Assembly: GCA_002364085.1 (NCBI GenBank)
Contig: DEXK01000014.1
Coordinates: forward strand, 1-64,000
Reading direction: 5' to 3'
DNA: 64,000 bases
Source of the DNA: Balneolaceae bacterium UBA3186
GTDB taxonomy: Bacteria; Bacteroidota; Rhodothermia; Balneolales; Balneolaceae
Below the pieces are notes generated by a model, which was given only the letters and a program-made list of their open reading frames with translations, made no database searches and had not been told where the DNA came from. A program made the translations under genes and the position numbers. This document shows, one piece after another, positions 1 to 8,916 of the stretch (position 1 is the first letter of the stretch; each line of letters opens with the position of its first letter).

Positions 1-74
1 GGATTATTAACAAGTCAATTTTTTTAAGTGAATTATCTAACTTCTACAAGGATGATTTTGAATCAAAAACTCAA

Positions 75-1124
75 TTACCCTAAAAGCCCTTTTACCTTCA
101 ATAATTCCGCATTCAGGATTGCGCCACCGGCAGCTCCGCGGATAGTATTATGAGCCATGGCAACGAAACTGATATCAAACACTTCAGATTCACGAAGTCT
201 ACCCATATGCAATTGCATGCCACCTTCCTGATCCGCATGGAGTCTGGGTTGAGGATATCGGTCATCTTCATGAAGTTTGATCACTTCTTTGGGTGAAGAA
301 GGAAGATCCAGATCGGCAATCGGGTTTTCCCAGTTCTGAATTGCTTGTTTTACTTCGTCGATGGATGAAGGAGTTTTTTTCAATTTTACGGTTGCCGAGA
401 TCATATGTCCATTGATGGCAGGAACACGGGTTGCGGTAGCACTCAGATTAATTTGTGGTTCAGAAAGTTTTCCATCTTTAAGATCAGATAATAGTTTCTG
501 AGTTTCCGGTTTGATCTTAGGCTCTTCTCCTGAAATAAAAGGAACAACATTTCCTAAAATATCGAGACTTGGAACTCCTGGGTACCCTGCTCCGGAAATA
601 GCTTGCAATGTGGTTAATACAACGGTATCAATTCCGAAATTATCATGTAAAGGTTTTAGAGCTAATGACAAGGGAACGGCAACACAGTTGGGATTGGTAA
701 CGATCCAACCGGAGCCATCTGCTGTAAATTCCTGAGTTTTGATGAGGTCTATATGATCAGGATTTACTTCCGGAACCAAAAGCGGAACGGTTTCATCCAT
801 ACGGAAATTCTTAGCATTGGAAATTACAGGAATTCCCGCTTTAGCAAACGCTTCTTCGATCTCACCGGCAACAGATGAATCCAGACCGGAGAATACAAAA
901 TCAACGTTTCTGAATTCCTCGGGTTTACAATTAGCAACAGTCATTTCTGCTATTGAAGAGGGGAGATTAACATCTTCGATCCAATTAGCGGCCTCTTTGT
1001 ATTTTTTACCGGCAGAGCGTTCTGAAGCACCCAAAGCATCAATTTCAAACCAGGGATGATCTCGAAGTAAACGAATAAATTTTTGTCCAACGGCGCCTGT
1101 AGCACCTAAAATACCAACTTTCAT
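75..1124 (-). CDS. asd: Aspartate-semialdehyde dehydrogenase
   Basis: Catalyses the NADPH-dependent reduction of aspartyl phosphate to aspartate semialdehyde, the branch point to lysine, threonine, methionine and diaminopimelate; cytoplasmic. The N-terminus has the Rossmann motif GILGATGAVGQ (residues 4-14). The catalytic cysteine is C147 in TNPNCVAVPLSLAL, and the acid/base histidine is H240 in INGHMI. The 349-residue length and the TNPNCVAVPL context match the archaeal/fungal branch of the family rather than the E. coli type. It stands alone on the minus strand, divergent from glyS, with a hairpin-forming repeat between them. The ATG at 1124 directly precedes the Rossmann motif, so the start is well placed. 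Confidence 0.96.
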   Translation of the reverse strand: MKVGILGATGAVGQKFIRLLRDHPWFEIDALGASERSAGKKYKEAANWIEDVNLPSSIAEMTVANCKPEEFRNVDFVFSGLDSSVAGEIEEAFAKAGIPVISNAKNFRMDETVPLLVPEVNPDHIDLIKTQEFTADGSGWIVTNPNCVAVPLSLALKPLHDNFGIDTVVLTTLQAISGAGYPGVPSLDILGNVVPFISGEEPKIKPETQKLLSDLKDGKLSEPQINLSATATRVPAINGHMISATVKLKKTPSSIDEVKQAIQNWENPIADLDLPSSPKEVIKLHEDDRYPQPRLHADQEGGMQLHMGRLRESEVFDISFVAMAHNTIRGAAGGAILNAELLKVKGLLG

Positions 1125-1130
1125 TAAAGT

Positions 1131-1199
1131 AATTAGGAATAGGTTAATATGTGAATTAGGAATACAAAATAGATATTCCTAATTCCTAATTCCTAATTA
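1131..1199. repeat. Intergenic hairpin built from a 7-bp tandem word
   Basis: A 12-bp arm, GAATTAGGAATA (1153-1164), is perfectly complementary to TATTCCTAATTC (1174-1185), with a 9-nt loop. The right arm continues as about three tandem copies of the heptamer ATTCCTA (1175-1198), and another copy of the left-arm word lies at 1131-1141. It occupies the divergent gap between asd and glyS. Three similar constructions with other words occur at 24995, 43073 and 53411. There is no T-run after the stem, so an intrinsic terminator is unlikely. Confidence 0.8.
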
Positions 1200-1302
1200 A
1201 TCATCTAAAAAAGGAATTAATTGGATGATTATATCGATAATGGTAATTGTAAATCGTTATCTTTAAAGCTTATTCAAAATCAAAAAAAATAGTTAGAGCT
1301 TA

Positions 1303-2754
1303 ATGTCGAACTTAGATAGCCTGGACAAGATCGTTTCACTGGCAAAAGCACGTGGTTTCATTTTTCAATCTTCAGAAATCTATGGCGGACTCAGCGCTGT
1401 ATATGATTACGGCCCTTTAGGTGTGGAATTGAAGAACAATATCCGCAATACCTGGTGGAAAGAAATGACGCAGCGACATGATAACATTGTTGGTATTGAT
1501 GCGGCTATCTTCATGCATCCGAAAGTGTGGGAAGCCAGCGGCCACGTAGGCGGATTTAACGATCCCATGATCGATGACAAGCAGTCCAAGAAACGCTACC
1601 GCGCAGATATGTTGATCGAGCAGTATATCGCTAAGCTGGAAAAAGATGGCAAGCAGGATGAGGCTGATAAAATTCAGGAGCAGTTAGATACTACAGGAAC
1701 TCGCAAAAGTTTAACAGAAGACCTGTATGATATTATCATGGAAAACGAAATTCGTTCTCCCGACTCCGGCGCTTTCGACTGGACCGAAGTTCGTCAGTTT
1801 AACTTGATGTTCAAGACTCAGTTTGGCTCTACATCTACAGAAGAAGACGGTGTGTATTTACGTCCTGAGACTGCACAGGGAATTTTTGTGAATTATAAAA
1901 ATGTACTGGACACAGCCAGAGTTCAGGTTCCTTTTGGAATTGCTCAAACTGGAAAGGCATTCAGGAATGAAGTAGTAGCCCGACAGTTTGTATTCCGTAT
2001 GAGAGAATTCGAACAAATGGAGATGCAGTATTTTGTAGAGCCGGGTACAGATGGAGATGCTTATGAAGAATGGTTGGAAAAGAGATTAGCCTGGCACAAA
2101 AGCATTGGGATCAGAGAAGAGAATTTAAGAACTGCTCCGCATCCGGAAGATAAGCTTGCTCACTACGCCAGAGCAGCTGCCGACATTCAGTATAAATACC
2201 CGATCGGCTGGCAGGAAGTGGAAGGAATCCATAATCGCTCTGATTTCGACCTTACTCAGCATCAGGAATTTTCCGGAAAGAAACTTGAGTATTACGATCA
2301 GAAGAATCAAAAACGATATATGCCGTATGTTATCGAGACTTCTGTTGGACTTGATCGTTTAACACTTATGGTTCTTTGTGATGCGTACCGTGAAGAGGAA
2401 GTAGAAGGAGATTCCAGAACGGTTCTGAAGCTGGATCCGAGATTAGCTCCTGTACAAGTTGGAGTTTTCCCGCTGATCAAAAAGCCTGAATTGCAGGAAA
2501 TAGCTCATAAAATTGAGAAAGAGCTTCGCGAAGATTATTCTGTTCAATACGATGAATCCGGTTCTATCGGAAAGAGATACCGAAGATTAGACGAAGCAGG
2601 AACTCCGTTCTGTATTACTGTAGACTTCGATACGATCGAGAAAGATAATCAGGTTACTATCCGATACAGAGATGATATGAGTCAGGTTCGAATTCCTATT
2701 GAGAAAGTTGGAGAGGTAATTCAGAAGGGAATTAAGGATTGGAAGGTTAGTTAG
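1303..2754 (+). CDS. glyS: Glycyl-tRNA synthetase, alpha2 type
   Basis: Charges tRNA-Gly with glycine. This is the single-chain homodimeric class II enzyme, not the alpha2beta2 GlyQ/GlyS type. Evidence is the 483-residue length, the N-terminal segment GFIFQSSEIYGGLSAVYDYG, the motif GVYLRPETAQG (residues 183-193), the class II motif 3 ETSVGLDR (about 345-352), and a C-terminal anticodon-binding domain from about residue 380 (APVQVGVFPLIKK). The ATG at 1303 fits the family N-terminus. The last 8 bp overlap the end of the convergent histidine kinase gene. Confidence 0.97.
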   Translation: MSNLDSLDKIVSLAKARGFIFQSSEIYGGLSAVYDYGPLGVELKNNIRNTWWKEMTQRHDNIVGIDAAIFMHPKVWEASGHVGGFNDPMIDDKQSKKRYRADMLIEQYIAKLEKDGKQDEADKIQEQLDTTGTRKSLTEDLYDIIMENEIRSPDSGAFDWTEVRQFNLMFKTQFGSTSTEEDGVYLRPETAQGIFVNYKNVLDTARVQVPFGIAQTGKAFRNEVVARQFVFRMREFEQMEMQYFVEPGTDGDAYEEWLEKRLAWHKSIGIREENLRTAPHPEDKLAHYARAAADIQYKYPIGWQEVEGIHNRSDFDLTQHQEFSGKKLEYYDQKNQKRYMPYVIETSVGLDRLTLMVLCDAYREEEVEGDSRTVLKLDPRLAPVQVGVFPLIKKPELQEIAHKIEKELREDYSVQYDESGSIGKRYRRLDEAGTPFCITVDFDTIEKDNQVTIRYRDDMSQVRIPIEKVGEVIQKGIKDWKVS

Positions 2755-3670
2755 ATAAATTTCCGGGAAGGTCGATAATTACTTTAGTGCCTTTTCCGGG
2801 AGTACTTTCTATTTGTAATTTACCATTCATAATTTCTATGTATTTGGCAGCTGCCTTAAGGCCAAACCCGGTTCCTTTTTCGTCATTAGTGCCAGCGGTG
2901 GTTACCCACTCTTTGCTATAAAGGATCTTATTCAGCTTCTCCTTACTTATTCCTACTCCATTATCCTCAATTGTTGTAATGGTACGATCCCCTTTTTTTG
3001 TCAGATCGATTAAAATGGATCCGTTTTTGGGGGTGAACTTTATTGCATTATGAAGAATATTTCGTGCGACAAAAGAATAACTTCCCTGGTCTGCATAAAT
3101 TGGCTGTTCTAAATTGTTTGCAACGAGATCTATATTTTTGGCCTCTATGTTGTGATGATAAAGAGCCAGAACTTGAGTCCATGTTTTTTGAGATTTGAAA
3201 AGCTCAGGTTCGATTCTTTTATTTTCGATCTGTGCTTTTGACCATTGTAAAATATCGTCCAAAAAATTAAGGAGGTTATCTACTGTTCCGGAAAGATCAT
3301 GGATATAATAGCTTAATTCTTCTTTAGAAAATGATTCTAACTCGATCAGATCCAGAATTCCGTAAACACCTGAAATCGGGCTTTTGATATCATGCGCTAT
3401 AATTGAAATAAGGCGGTTATTTATTTCATTTAATCTCTCCAATTCATTTCTTTGTACCTCAATTTTTTTGTAATACTGAATCAAAAGAGAGGACATAGGG
3501 TAAGAAATTACAGCCGGTATTATAGTAGATAAGGAAAGCCCAAAAGTATTTATTTTCAATCCGGTTATCATACTTACAATTAGGTAGAACGCTACAGAAA
3601 TAGTCACAGAAATAACCATCACCTTCAATGGTGATAGCATAAGCTTTGCTAATGTGTCTCTTTTTGGCAT
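2747..3670 (-). CDS. Membrane-bound sensor histidine kinase
   Basis: Predicted inner-membrane two-component sensor kinase of 307 residues. Two hydrophobic helices lie at about 17-36 and 43-65, with almost no periplasmic loop. A short coiled linker (66-88) leads to a HisKA domain with phospho-acceptor H93 in IIAHDIKSPISG. The HATPase domain has an N-box (N208 in NILHNAIKF), G1 box DNGVG (236-240) and G2 box GTGFGL (266-271). No PAS, HAMP or large sensor domain is visible, so it may sense a membrane or intracellular cue. No response regulator is adjacent, which makes it an orphan kinase. The partner is unknown. Confidence 0.93.
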   Translation of the reverse strand: MPKRDTLAKLMLSPLKVMVISVTISVAFYLIVSMITGLKINTFGLSLSTIIPAVISYPMSSLLIQYYKKIEVQRNELERLNEINNRLISIIAHDIKSPISGVYGILDLIELESFSKEELSYYIHDLSGTVDNLLNFLDDILQWSKAQIENKRIEPELFKSQKTWTQVLALYHHNIEAKNIDLVANNLEQPIYADQGSYSFVARNILHNAIKFTPKNGSILIDLTKKGDRTITTIEDNGVGISKEKLNKILYSKEWVTTAGTNDEKGTGFGLKAAAKYIEIMNGKLQIESTPGKGTKVIIDLPGNLSN

Positions 3671-3833
3671 CTAAGAAATTTTTTCCAACGAACATAAGTT
3701 TTTATGGTACTTGTACCAACTTACTTATTGTTAAATGATTTTACCTCTATTCGTAATTATAAAACTCATTTAAAATCGGTGCGTTCTTATTGAGTTTTAC
3801 TGTTCAAGTGCCGTTCTTTACTTAAAAGTTGAG

Positions 3834-4712
3834 ATGCTAATGGAATCATTTGTAGAATTTTTTGAGAACATCCCTACTGCATTTAGGGCAGGATTATTAG
3901 TTGGAGGGATATTTCTTTTCTGGATCATTGAAGGAGTATTTCCCCTTTTCGAGTTCGGATATAAAAAAGTTCGTCATGCCGGAATAAATTTATTTCTGAA
4001 CGGATTGTTTCTGGCAATCGGATTGGCCTTTGCGGGATTGCTGGTGTGGTCGTCTGATCTGGTGACGGAAGAAGGTTTCGGAGTCCTGCAATGGATCGAA
4101 ATGCCGCTATGGGCTCAGGCAATAGTTGGGGTTCTTTTACTCGATTTCTTCGGGGCGTATCTGATCCACTGGATAGAGCACAAAGTGGTTTTTATGTGGA
4201 GATTTCATTTAGTACATCACTCCGATACTACTGTTGATGTAACCACAGGTTTACGTCATCATCCGGGGGAAGCTGTATTCAGAATGGTATTTACGATCTT
4301 AGGAGTAATTCTGGTGGGCGCACCGATTTGGATCATTTTTCTATATCAAAGTATTTCGGCACTGTTTGCACATCTTACACATGCTAACATCAACATGCCC
4401 AGAAAGATCGATCGGGCGTTATCATGGATTTTTATTACGCCGTTGATGCATAAAGTTCATCATCATTACACTCAGCCTTTGACGGACACCAATTATGGGA
4501 ATATTTTTTCTATTTGGGATCGCCTGCTCGGCACGTTCGCTCAGGTTGATGAAATGACTGAGTTGAAATATGGAATCGATACTCATATGGATCCCAGTGA
4601 AAATGATAATCTTGGTAATTTGTTAAAGATCCCATTTCAGCAATACCGCCCGCCTGTGGGTTCTAAGTTTGGGGAGGAAGAAGGTGATGCCAAGGAATCA
4701 CAAAAACACTAA
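3834..4712 (+). CDS. Sterol desaturase / fatty acid hydroxylase family protein
   Basis: Predicted integral-membrane di-iron hydroxylase or desaturase, acting on a lipid or other hydrophobic substrate. It has several membrane segments (about 19-38, 52-73, 95-112, 150-175). The family histidine clusters are HWIEH (112-116), HLVHH (125-129), RHHPG (141-145) and HKVHHH (206-211). The 292-residue length is normal for the superfamily. The true substrate cannot be read from sequence. An alternative ATG lies two codons downstream. Its 3' end, encoding IPFQQYRPPVGSKFG, has a decayed second copy 200 bp downstream. Confidence 0.9.
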   Translation: MLMESFVEFFENIPTAFRAGLLVGGIFLFWIIEGVFPLFEFGYKKVRHAGINLFLNGLFLAIGLAFAGLLVWSSDLVTEEGFGVLQWIEMPLWAQAIVGVLLLDFFGAYLIHWIEHKVVFMWRFHLVHHSDTTVDVTTGLRHHPGEAVFRMVFTILGVILVGAPIWIIFLYQSISALFAHLTHANINMPRKIDRALSWIFITPLMHKVHHHYTQPLTDTNYGNIFSIWDRLLGTFAQVDEMTELKYGIDTHMDPSENDNLGNLLKIPFQQYRPPVGSKFGEEEGDAKESQKH

Positions 4713-4730
4713 GGCTATAAATTTTTGTGG

Positions 4731-4800
4731 TTTAGTGTTTCTGTGGCTATACCAAACTCACTCAAATCAGAATAAGTACAATAACAAAAGCCCTAAAAAG
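4731..4800 (-). repeat. Decayed copy of the 3' end of the downstream symporter gene
   Basis: This stretch starts with TTTAGTGTTTCTGTGG and aligns base by base with the last about 70 bp of the symporter gene (7185-7255), including a shared ACAAAAGC core and gap-free flanks with roughly two thirds of positions matching by eye. It carries no open frame of its own. It sits directly after the desaturase stop, where an intact convergent symporter end would be expected if the hypothetical genes at 4.9-7.2 kb were absent. Read as a remnant of an older desaturase/symporter junction (inference). Confidence 0.55.
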
Positions 4801-4810
4801 TATTAAGCTA

Positions 4811-4920
4811 TGTGAGAATGAAATTTGGGGATTCCTTTTCAGAAATACCTCCCGCCGACAGGATCTAAGTTTGGAGATGAAGATAGAAGCTATTCTTCCA
4901 GCTGTTCTAACGCGTCTTGA
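4811..4920 (+). pseudogene. Remnant of the sterol desaturase C-terminus
   Basis: From 4831 the plus strand encodes IPFQKYLPPTGSKFGDED, matching the intact desaturase end IPFQQYRPPVGSKFGEEE, and the DNA over about 59 bases is roughly 76 percent identical by eye. Upstream, in another frame, TGTGAGAATGAAATTTGG encodes CENEIWG, resembling SENDNLG just before that motif in the parent. A frameshift or deletion at about 4830 separates the two parts, so this is a broken fragment. Its end overlaps the last codons of the opposing hypothetical gene. Confidence 0.75.
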
Positions 4921-5489
4921 TAAACCGTCATCATAAGTTCCTCTTGGCCTGTTAGTTCCCAAAATCGTAATTGGAACTGAACTAAAATACGTTCCAAATT
5001 TTTCATGTCATGGGAGTTTGTATCAAAGTAGTAATCCAAAATTTTAGCAATTGTACGATCGGTGAGTACGTCCTGCATCGAGTACACAAGAGTGAGCTTT
5101 TGAGTTGTTTCAAAATCAAATTCAGAAACTATACCTGTTGATCTAGCCGATTCCCAGGCAGTATCGATCAATATAGCATCAATTAAGGATTCATTATCAG
5201 TAAGAATCCCCAAATTCAGATAGTTAAATTTTAGAAGTTCCATTTTCAGGCTATCACTTTCTCCTTCAAGAATGGATGAAATACGGTCTCTGATAGCAAT
5301 ATGTTTTTCTTTCCAGTTTTTAAGTATGGACTGATTTCTAAGGAGCTCCTGTTCTATACTTTCCAAAGCCGCGACTTTTTTTTGATTAGTTTGATAATCA
5401 TCAAACAGCTTATTGATAAACAGTGCGAACAGAACGCTGAAGATGATCAGTGTTCCTTCTGCCAGATATTTTTTGTAGTTCGTTTTCAC
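4890..5489 (-). CDS. Hypothetical single-span membrane protein
   Basis: A 199-residue protein of unknown function. One N-terminal transmembrane helix lies at about 11-27 (GTLIIFSVLFALFINKL), followed by a soluble, largely helical region rich in Glu, Leu and Lys. The layout (short basic start, GTLIIFSVLFALFIN, then a charged helical domain) resembles the DUF6090-like small membrane proteins common in Bacteroidota, but the match is by impression only. It is AT-rich and lies in a block of unknown genes between decayed gene-end copies. Its final codons overlap the desaturase remnant on the other strand. Confidence 0.7.
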   Translation of the reverse strand: MKTNYKKYLAEGTLIIFSVLFALFINKLFDDYQTNQKKVAALESIEQELLRNQSILKNWKEKHIAIRDRISSILEGESDSLKMELLKFNYLNLGILTDNESLIDAILIDTAWESARSTGIVSEFDFETTQKLTLVYSMQDVLTDRTIAKILDYYFDTNSHDMKNLERILVQFQLRFWELTGQEELMMTVYQDALEQLEE

Positions 5490-5532
5490 AAAGTAGTTTT
5501 ACTCAAAATACTAATATATCCTTAGAATAAGA

Positions 5533-6285
5533 CTAATCAGGAATCCATTTAGATCCCTTTTGAAAAATAGCCTTTCGGTTATTCAAGGTATCAGAAAATG
5601 TCAATATATTATGATTAATAGAATAAAAAGATGACTCATTTAAAGTTCGAGTTAAGAGGTCATCAAACTCTGGTGCGTCCGTTCCTCTGAATCCCGGTAT
5701 AAACTCGCCTGCAAAATTACCATTATCAAAAAATAAAGCGGGTCCCGAGTGAAGGACATTCCCGGTTAACAGGCCAAATACTTGATAGCTTGAATCAGAT
5801 GAGGAATTATTTTCAGAAAAAATCAGATAGGGGATTCTTCGGGTATAACAAGGTGTAAAATTAACTTCATTATTTTCCTGAATACCAACTAAGAACCAGT
5901 CACCTTCTAAAACTGGTTGCCGATTTAAATCAACTGAGTAATCAATTTGGCAATACGGTTCTAAATCAAAGATCTGAATGCAATCACTATTGTTATCATT
6001 TTGCCTTAAAAATCCGGAAAGTTCAAATCGCTCAAAATTGCCGTTACTTTTTAAATCCCCTTCGCATAATGGATATGAAACTGGATAAAATGATGAGTCA
6101 CTTTCATCATAATGAAACTGAGCAAAATATTCTGTATAAAAGAAAGCTTTTTTATTTTCATTTATTCCATCAAAAAAAACAATTCCGGATATGTCAGGCT
6201 TATCAACCTTATTTCGATTTTGACAAGAAAGTATAGAGTAGAAAAAAATAATGAGCAGGAATGCAGACTTTAAACAAATATTCAT
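5533..6285 (-). CDS. Hypothetical lipoprotein
   Basis: A 250-residue predicted lipoprotein. The signal peptide ends in the lipobox ILSC with C21 as the lipidated residue. The mature part has many Asn, Asp, Ser and Phe residues and several cysteines (for example QNDNNSDCIQIFDLEPYCQ), with no domain I recognise. It is 43 bp upstream of the single-span membrane protein on the same strand and could be co-transcribed with it. AT content is visibly higher than in the flanking metabolic genes, suggesting recent acquisition (inference). Confidence 0.7.
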   Translation of the reverse strand: MNICLKSAFLLIIFFYSILSCQNRNKVDKPDISGIVFFDGINENKKAFFYTEYFAQFHYDESDSSFYPVSYPLCEGDLKSNGNFERFELSGFLRQNDNNSDCIQIFDLEPYCQIDYSVDLNRQPVLEGDWFLVGIQENNEVNFTPCYTRRIPYLIFSENNSSSDSSYQVFGLLTGNVLHSGPALFFDNGNFAGEFIPGFRGTDAPEFDDLLTRTLNESSFYSINHNILTFSDTLNNRKAIFQKGSKWIPD

Positions 6286-6365
6286 GGCATTATAAAGACT
6301 TTATAATCAATATAATATACTATCCAAATTCAAAAAATAAAATTGAGTTACTTTTTTCTAAAAAC

Positions 6366-6479
6366 TTGGCTAACAAGTTTACCAACCACTACCACCACAA
6401 AAGCTCAAGGGCTCTGAAACACAACTAAAAGTTCTAAATTATGTGAGAATAAAATTTTGGAATTGAATCCAGAACAAAT
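6366..6479. repeat. Second decayed desaturase/symporter junction
   Basis: The segment contains ACCACCACAAAAGCTC, a 16-base identity with the symporter 3' end at about 7230. It is followed at 6441-6450 by ATGTGAGAAT, also present at 4810-4819 immediately before the desaturase remnant. Read in frame after that word, the DNA gives CENKILELNPEQI and a stop, weakly resembling the SENDNLG part of the desaturase tail. It therefore repeats the order symporter end then desaturase end seen at 4731-4920, in a more degenerate state. No gene is visible in it. Confidence 0.5.
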
Positions 6480-7175
6480 TTAATGAGATTCACTTTTAGT
6501 TAGAGTAACATTATAGTCTTCAACTATTTCCCCTGAGTTCCATGCTATTTCTATAACATAATAGTCTTGAAAGTTTAACTTGGTCTCATCTTTATTTAAA
6601 GGAAACTTATAAACCCAATTTAATGAATCATGATGTTTTCTATACCTCAATTCAATCATAAAAGTATTTTTATAAAATCCCTTAGCTTTAGCATAGGCAA
6701 TAGCTTCATCATTAATTTGATTGCGATTCTTTAATTTGTTTCTATCATCAAAGTGCTCAGTTGGCCAGTTTGAATTCAATATTTGACCGTACTGATCCAG
6801 TCTTATCTGGATATAATAGTTTTGAATACCAATAGATTTATCCCGGATAACAAAATTTAGATCATACTTTGGGACTACCCAATTTCGAAGGTAAGTAAGA
6901 GAGTCTTTCTCGAACTCTTTTTCAAGATTAATCATCTGACCATGAGAAAATGAAACACTATCTTTTATTTCACCAAGAACTCTATTTAAATAGCCATTCA
7001 AGTTTAATTCTATAAGAGGGGGTAATTCTGATAATGTATTAATATGGATCGATTCCGTATAAACAGTGCTCCCGTTATAAGAATCATTCACTATCATAAA
7101 ATCTTGGCTATTTAATTCATTAGTAAGGAGAATGCAAATAGACAATAGTAGTACAGGCTTATGAAATGAAGACAT
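6480..7175 (-). CDS. Hypothetical secreted protein
   Basis: A 231-residue protein with a probable Sec signal peptide (hydrophobic 8-18, possible cleavage after about residue 23 in ELNSQ). The mature part is rich in Asn, Tyr, Lys and Ile and seems to be a soluble periplasmic or surface domain. I recognise no family. It starts 10 bp downstream of the symporter stop on the same strand, so it could be co-transcribed, and it is AT-rich like the other two unknown genes of this block. Its 3' end abuts the second decayed junction. Confidence 0.65.
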   Translation of the reverse strand: MSSFHKPVLLLSICILLTNELNSQDFMIVNDSYNGSTVYTESIHINTLSELPPLIELNLNGYLNRVLGEIKDSVSFSHGQMINLEKEFEKDSLTYLRNWVVPKYDLNFVIRDKSIGIQNYYIQIRLDQYGQILNSNWPTEHFDDRNKLKNRNQINDEAIAYAKAKGFYKNTFMIELRYRKHHDSLNWVYKFPLNKDETKLNFQDYYVIEIAWNSGEIVEDYNVTLTKSESH

Positions 7176-7185
7176 AATTCATGAT

Positions 7186-8916
7186 TTAGTGTTTCCGTGG
7201 CCAAATCAAACTTACCCCGATCCCAACTATAACCACCACAAAAGCTCCCAACGGATTTAACCATAAGAACTCAATAGCTTTGGAATATCCATCGGGAGTT
7301 TGTGTCCAAGGGAAAAAGAATGAATAATCTTGTGTTGTAGCATTGTAGAACAGTCGATCAAAAGTAAATACCGAAGCCATTCCCGTAAGGAGCCCAATCA
7401 ATGCTCCGTTTCCATTCGCTTTCTTCACCCAAAGCAGGAGAATAAAAACTCCTAGAATAGAACCGTAGAAGTAGCTTCCTATCTGATTGATCAGTTCAAT
7501 GATAGAGCGGGTTTCACCGAGAATAAGTGCTGAACCGGTGGCGATGACTCCCCACATTACAGTTACCGATCGTGACGATTTAAGGAAGTGTAATTCCCCG
7601 GGATCATCTGGTCTGAGTCGCTTGTACCAATCCACAATGGAAACCGTAGTGAGCGCATTCAATTCTGAATCAATGGAACTCATAGCTGCTGCGAAAATTC
7701 CGGCTACGATCAATCCTACTAAACCAATTGGAATGTATTTTAAAATGAAATAAGGGAAGATGTAATTGGTATCATTCACATCCGCCTGTCTAATTTCAGC
7801 TTGTAACGCTAATTCCTTTTGTCTGGCGGTATTCAGATCAGCATCAGCTTCCAGAAATGCTTGCTGAGAAATCATGTCTCGATTTTTAGCGGCTTCAACT
7901 GCTAATTTCTGTCGATTTTCACGAGCTTCTAAATATTGTTGTTCAATGATCTGCTCTCGATTTAATTGCTCTTCAGTTTGGGCAACCGGTTCAGTAGAGC
8001 GGAAAGAGATCGGGGCATCGTTAAAAATGAAGAACACATACAGCATCACGCCAAGAAGAAGAATAAAGAACTGCATGGGTACTTTCGCATAGGCAGAAAG
8101 CAAGAGAGATTTCTTGGCTTCTTTAGTATCGGATGTGGTTAAATATCGTTGTACCTGAGTTTGATCCGTTCCGAAATAGGAAAGCATCAGAAACAGAGCC
8201 GCAAAAACACCACTCCATACATTGTACTTTTCGCTGAGATCAAAATTAAGATCCAGAGCGGTTAATTTATCCAGGCTTCCGGCGAGGTATAACGCATCAC
8301 CAAAGCCAACATCTTCCGGAAGATTTGCCATCACCACAAAAAAGCAGAACACAAGGCCGAACATCATCACAGCCATTTGCTTTACATCCGTCTGGATCAC
8401 TCCGGCAACTCCTCCGTACATAGTGTAAAGAGTGGCGATCAATCCTATAATGAGAATAGTGGCGGTTAACGGAAGTCCTAAAAGCAAAGCCAGTACATAA
8501 CTAGGAGCTGCAATTACAGCTCCCAAAGCCAATCCGCGGGAAATCAAAAATAATCCACTGGTGGTAAGGCGTGTTTTTAATCCAAATCGTTCTTCTAAAA
8601 CTTCATAAGCGGTAAAAGCTTTCATCCTGCTAAAAAAAGGAACCAGAAATATACAGATCAGGATCATCGCAAAAGGAATGGCCAGATACACCTGAACAAA
8701 TCGCATGTCTTCTACATAGGCAATTCCGGTAGTTCCTATAAAAGTTATGGCAGAAGCCTGAGTCGCCATAATGGAGAGCCCGGCAGCCCACCAAGGCATG
8801 CTTCTTCCCGCAAGTAAAAATCCTTCGATATTTTCTGCATCTTTACCACGACGGGTTCCATCCCAAATGGTATATATAAGAAAAAGCGAGAGAACGACCC
8901 AGTCTATCCAATGCAT
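7186..8916 (-). CDS. Sodium/solute symporter (SSS family)
   Basis: Predicted inner-membrane sodium-coupled transporter of the SGLT/SSS family, 576 residues with about 13-14 membrane helices. Family marks are the N-terminal GFLLAGRSMPWWAAGLSIM (32-50), the helix region GVAGVIQTDVKQ (169-180) and GTDQTQVQRYL (249-259). A hydrophilic, Glu/Gln/Ala-rich insert at about 302-381 (for example EQIIEQQYLEARENRQKLAV) is predicted coiled coil and separates two helices; most family members have a much shorter loop there. The substrate may be a sugar or sugar acid, because it is divergent from nagB, but this is inference. Confidence 0.92.
   Translation of the reverse strand: MHWIDWVVLSLFLIYTIWDGTRRGKDAENIEGFLLAGRSMPWWAAGLSIMATQASAITFIGTTGIAYVEDMRFVQVYLAIPFAMILICIFLVPFFSRMKAFTAYEVLEERFGLKTRLTTSGLFLISRGLALGAVIAAPSYVLALLLGLPLTATILIIGLIATLYTMYGGVAGVIQTDVKQMAVMMFGLVFCFFVVMANLPEDVGFGDALYLAGSLDKLTALDLNFDLSEKYNVWSGVFAALFLMLSYFGTDQTQVQRYLTTSDTKEAKKSLLLSAYAKVPMQFFILLLGVMLYVFFIFNDAPISFRSTEPVAQTEEQLNREQIIEQQYLEARENRQKLAVEAAKNRDMISQQAFLEADADLNTARQKELALQAEIRQADVNDTNYIFPYFILKYIPIGLVGLIVAGIFAAAMSSIDSELNALTTVSIVDWYKRLRPDDPGELHFLKSSRSVTVMWGVIATGSALILGETRSIIELINQIGSYFYGSILGVFILLLWVKKANGNGALIGLLTGMASVFTFDRLFYNATTQDYSFFFPWTQTPDGYSKAIEFLWLNPLGAFVVVIVGIGVSLIWPRKH

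Noticed and set aside
1..74. Window start before asd
   Set aside because: No open frame or repeat can be supported in these bases.
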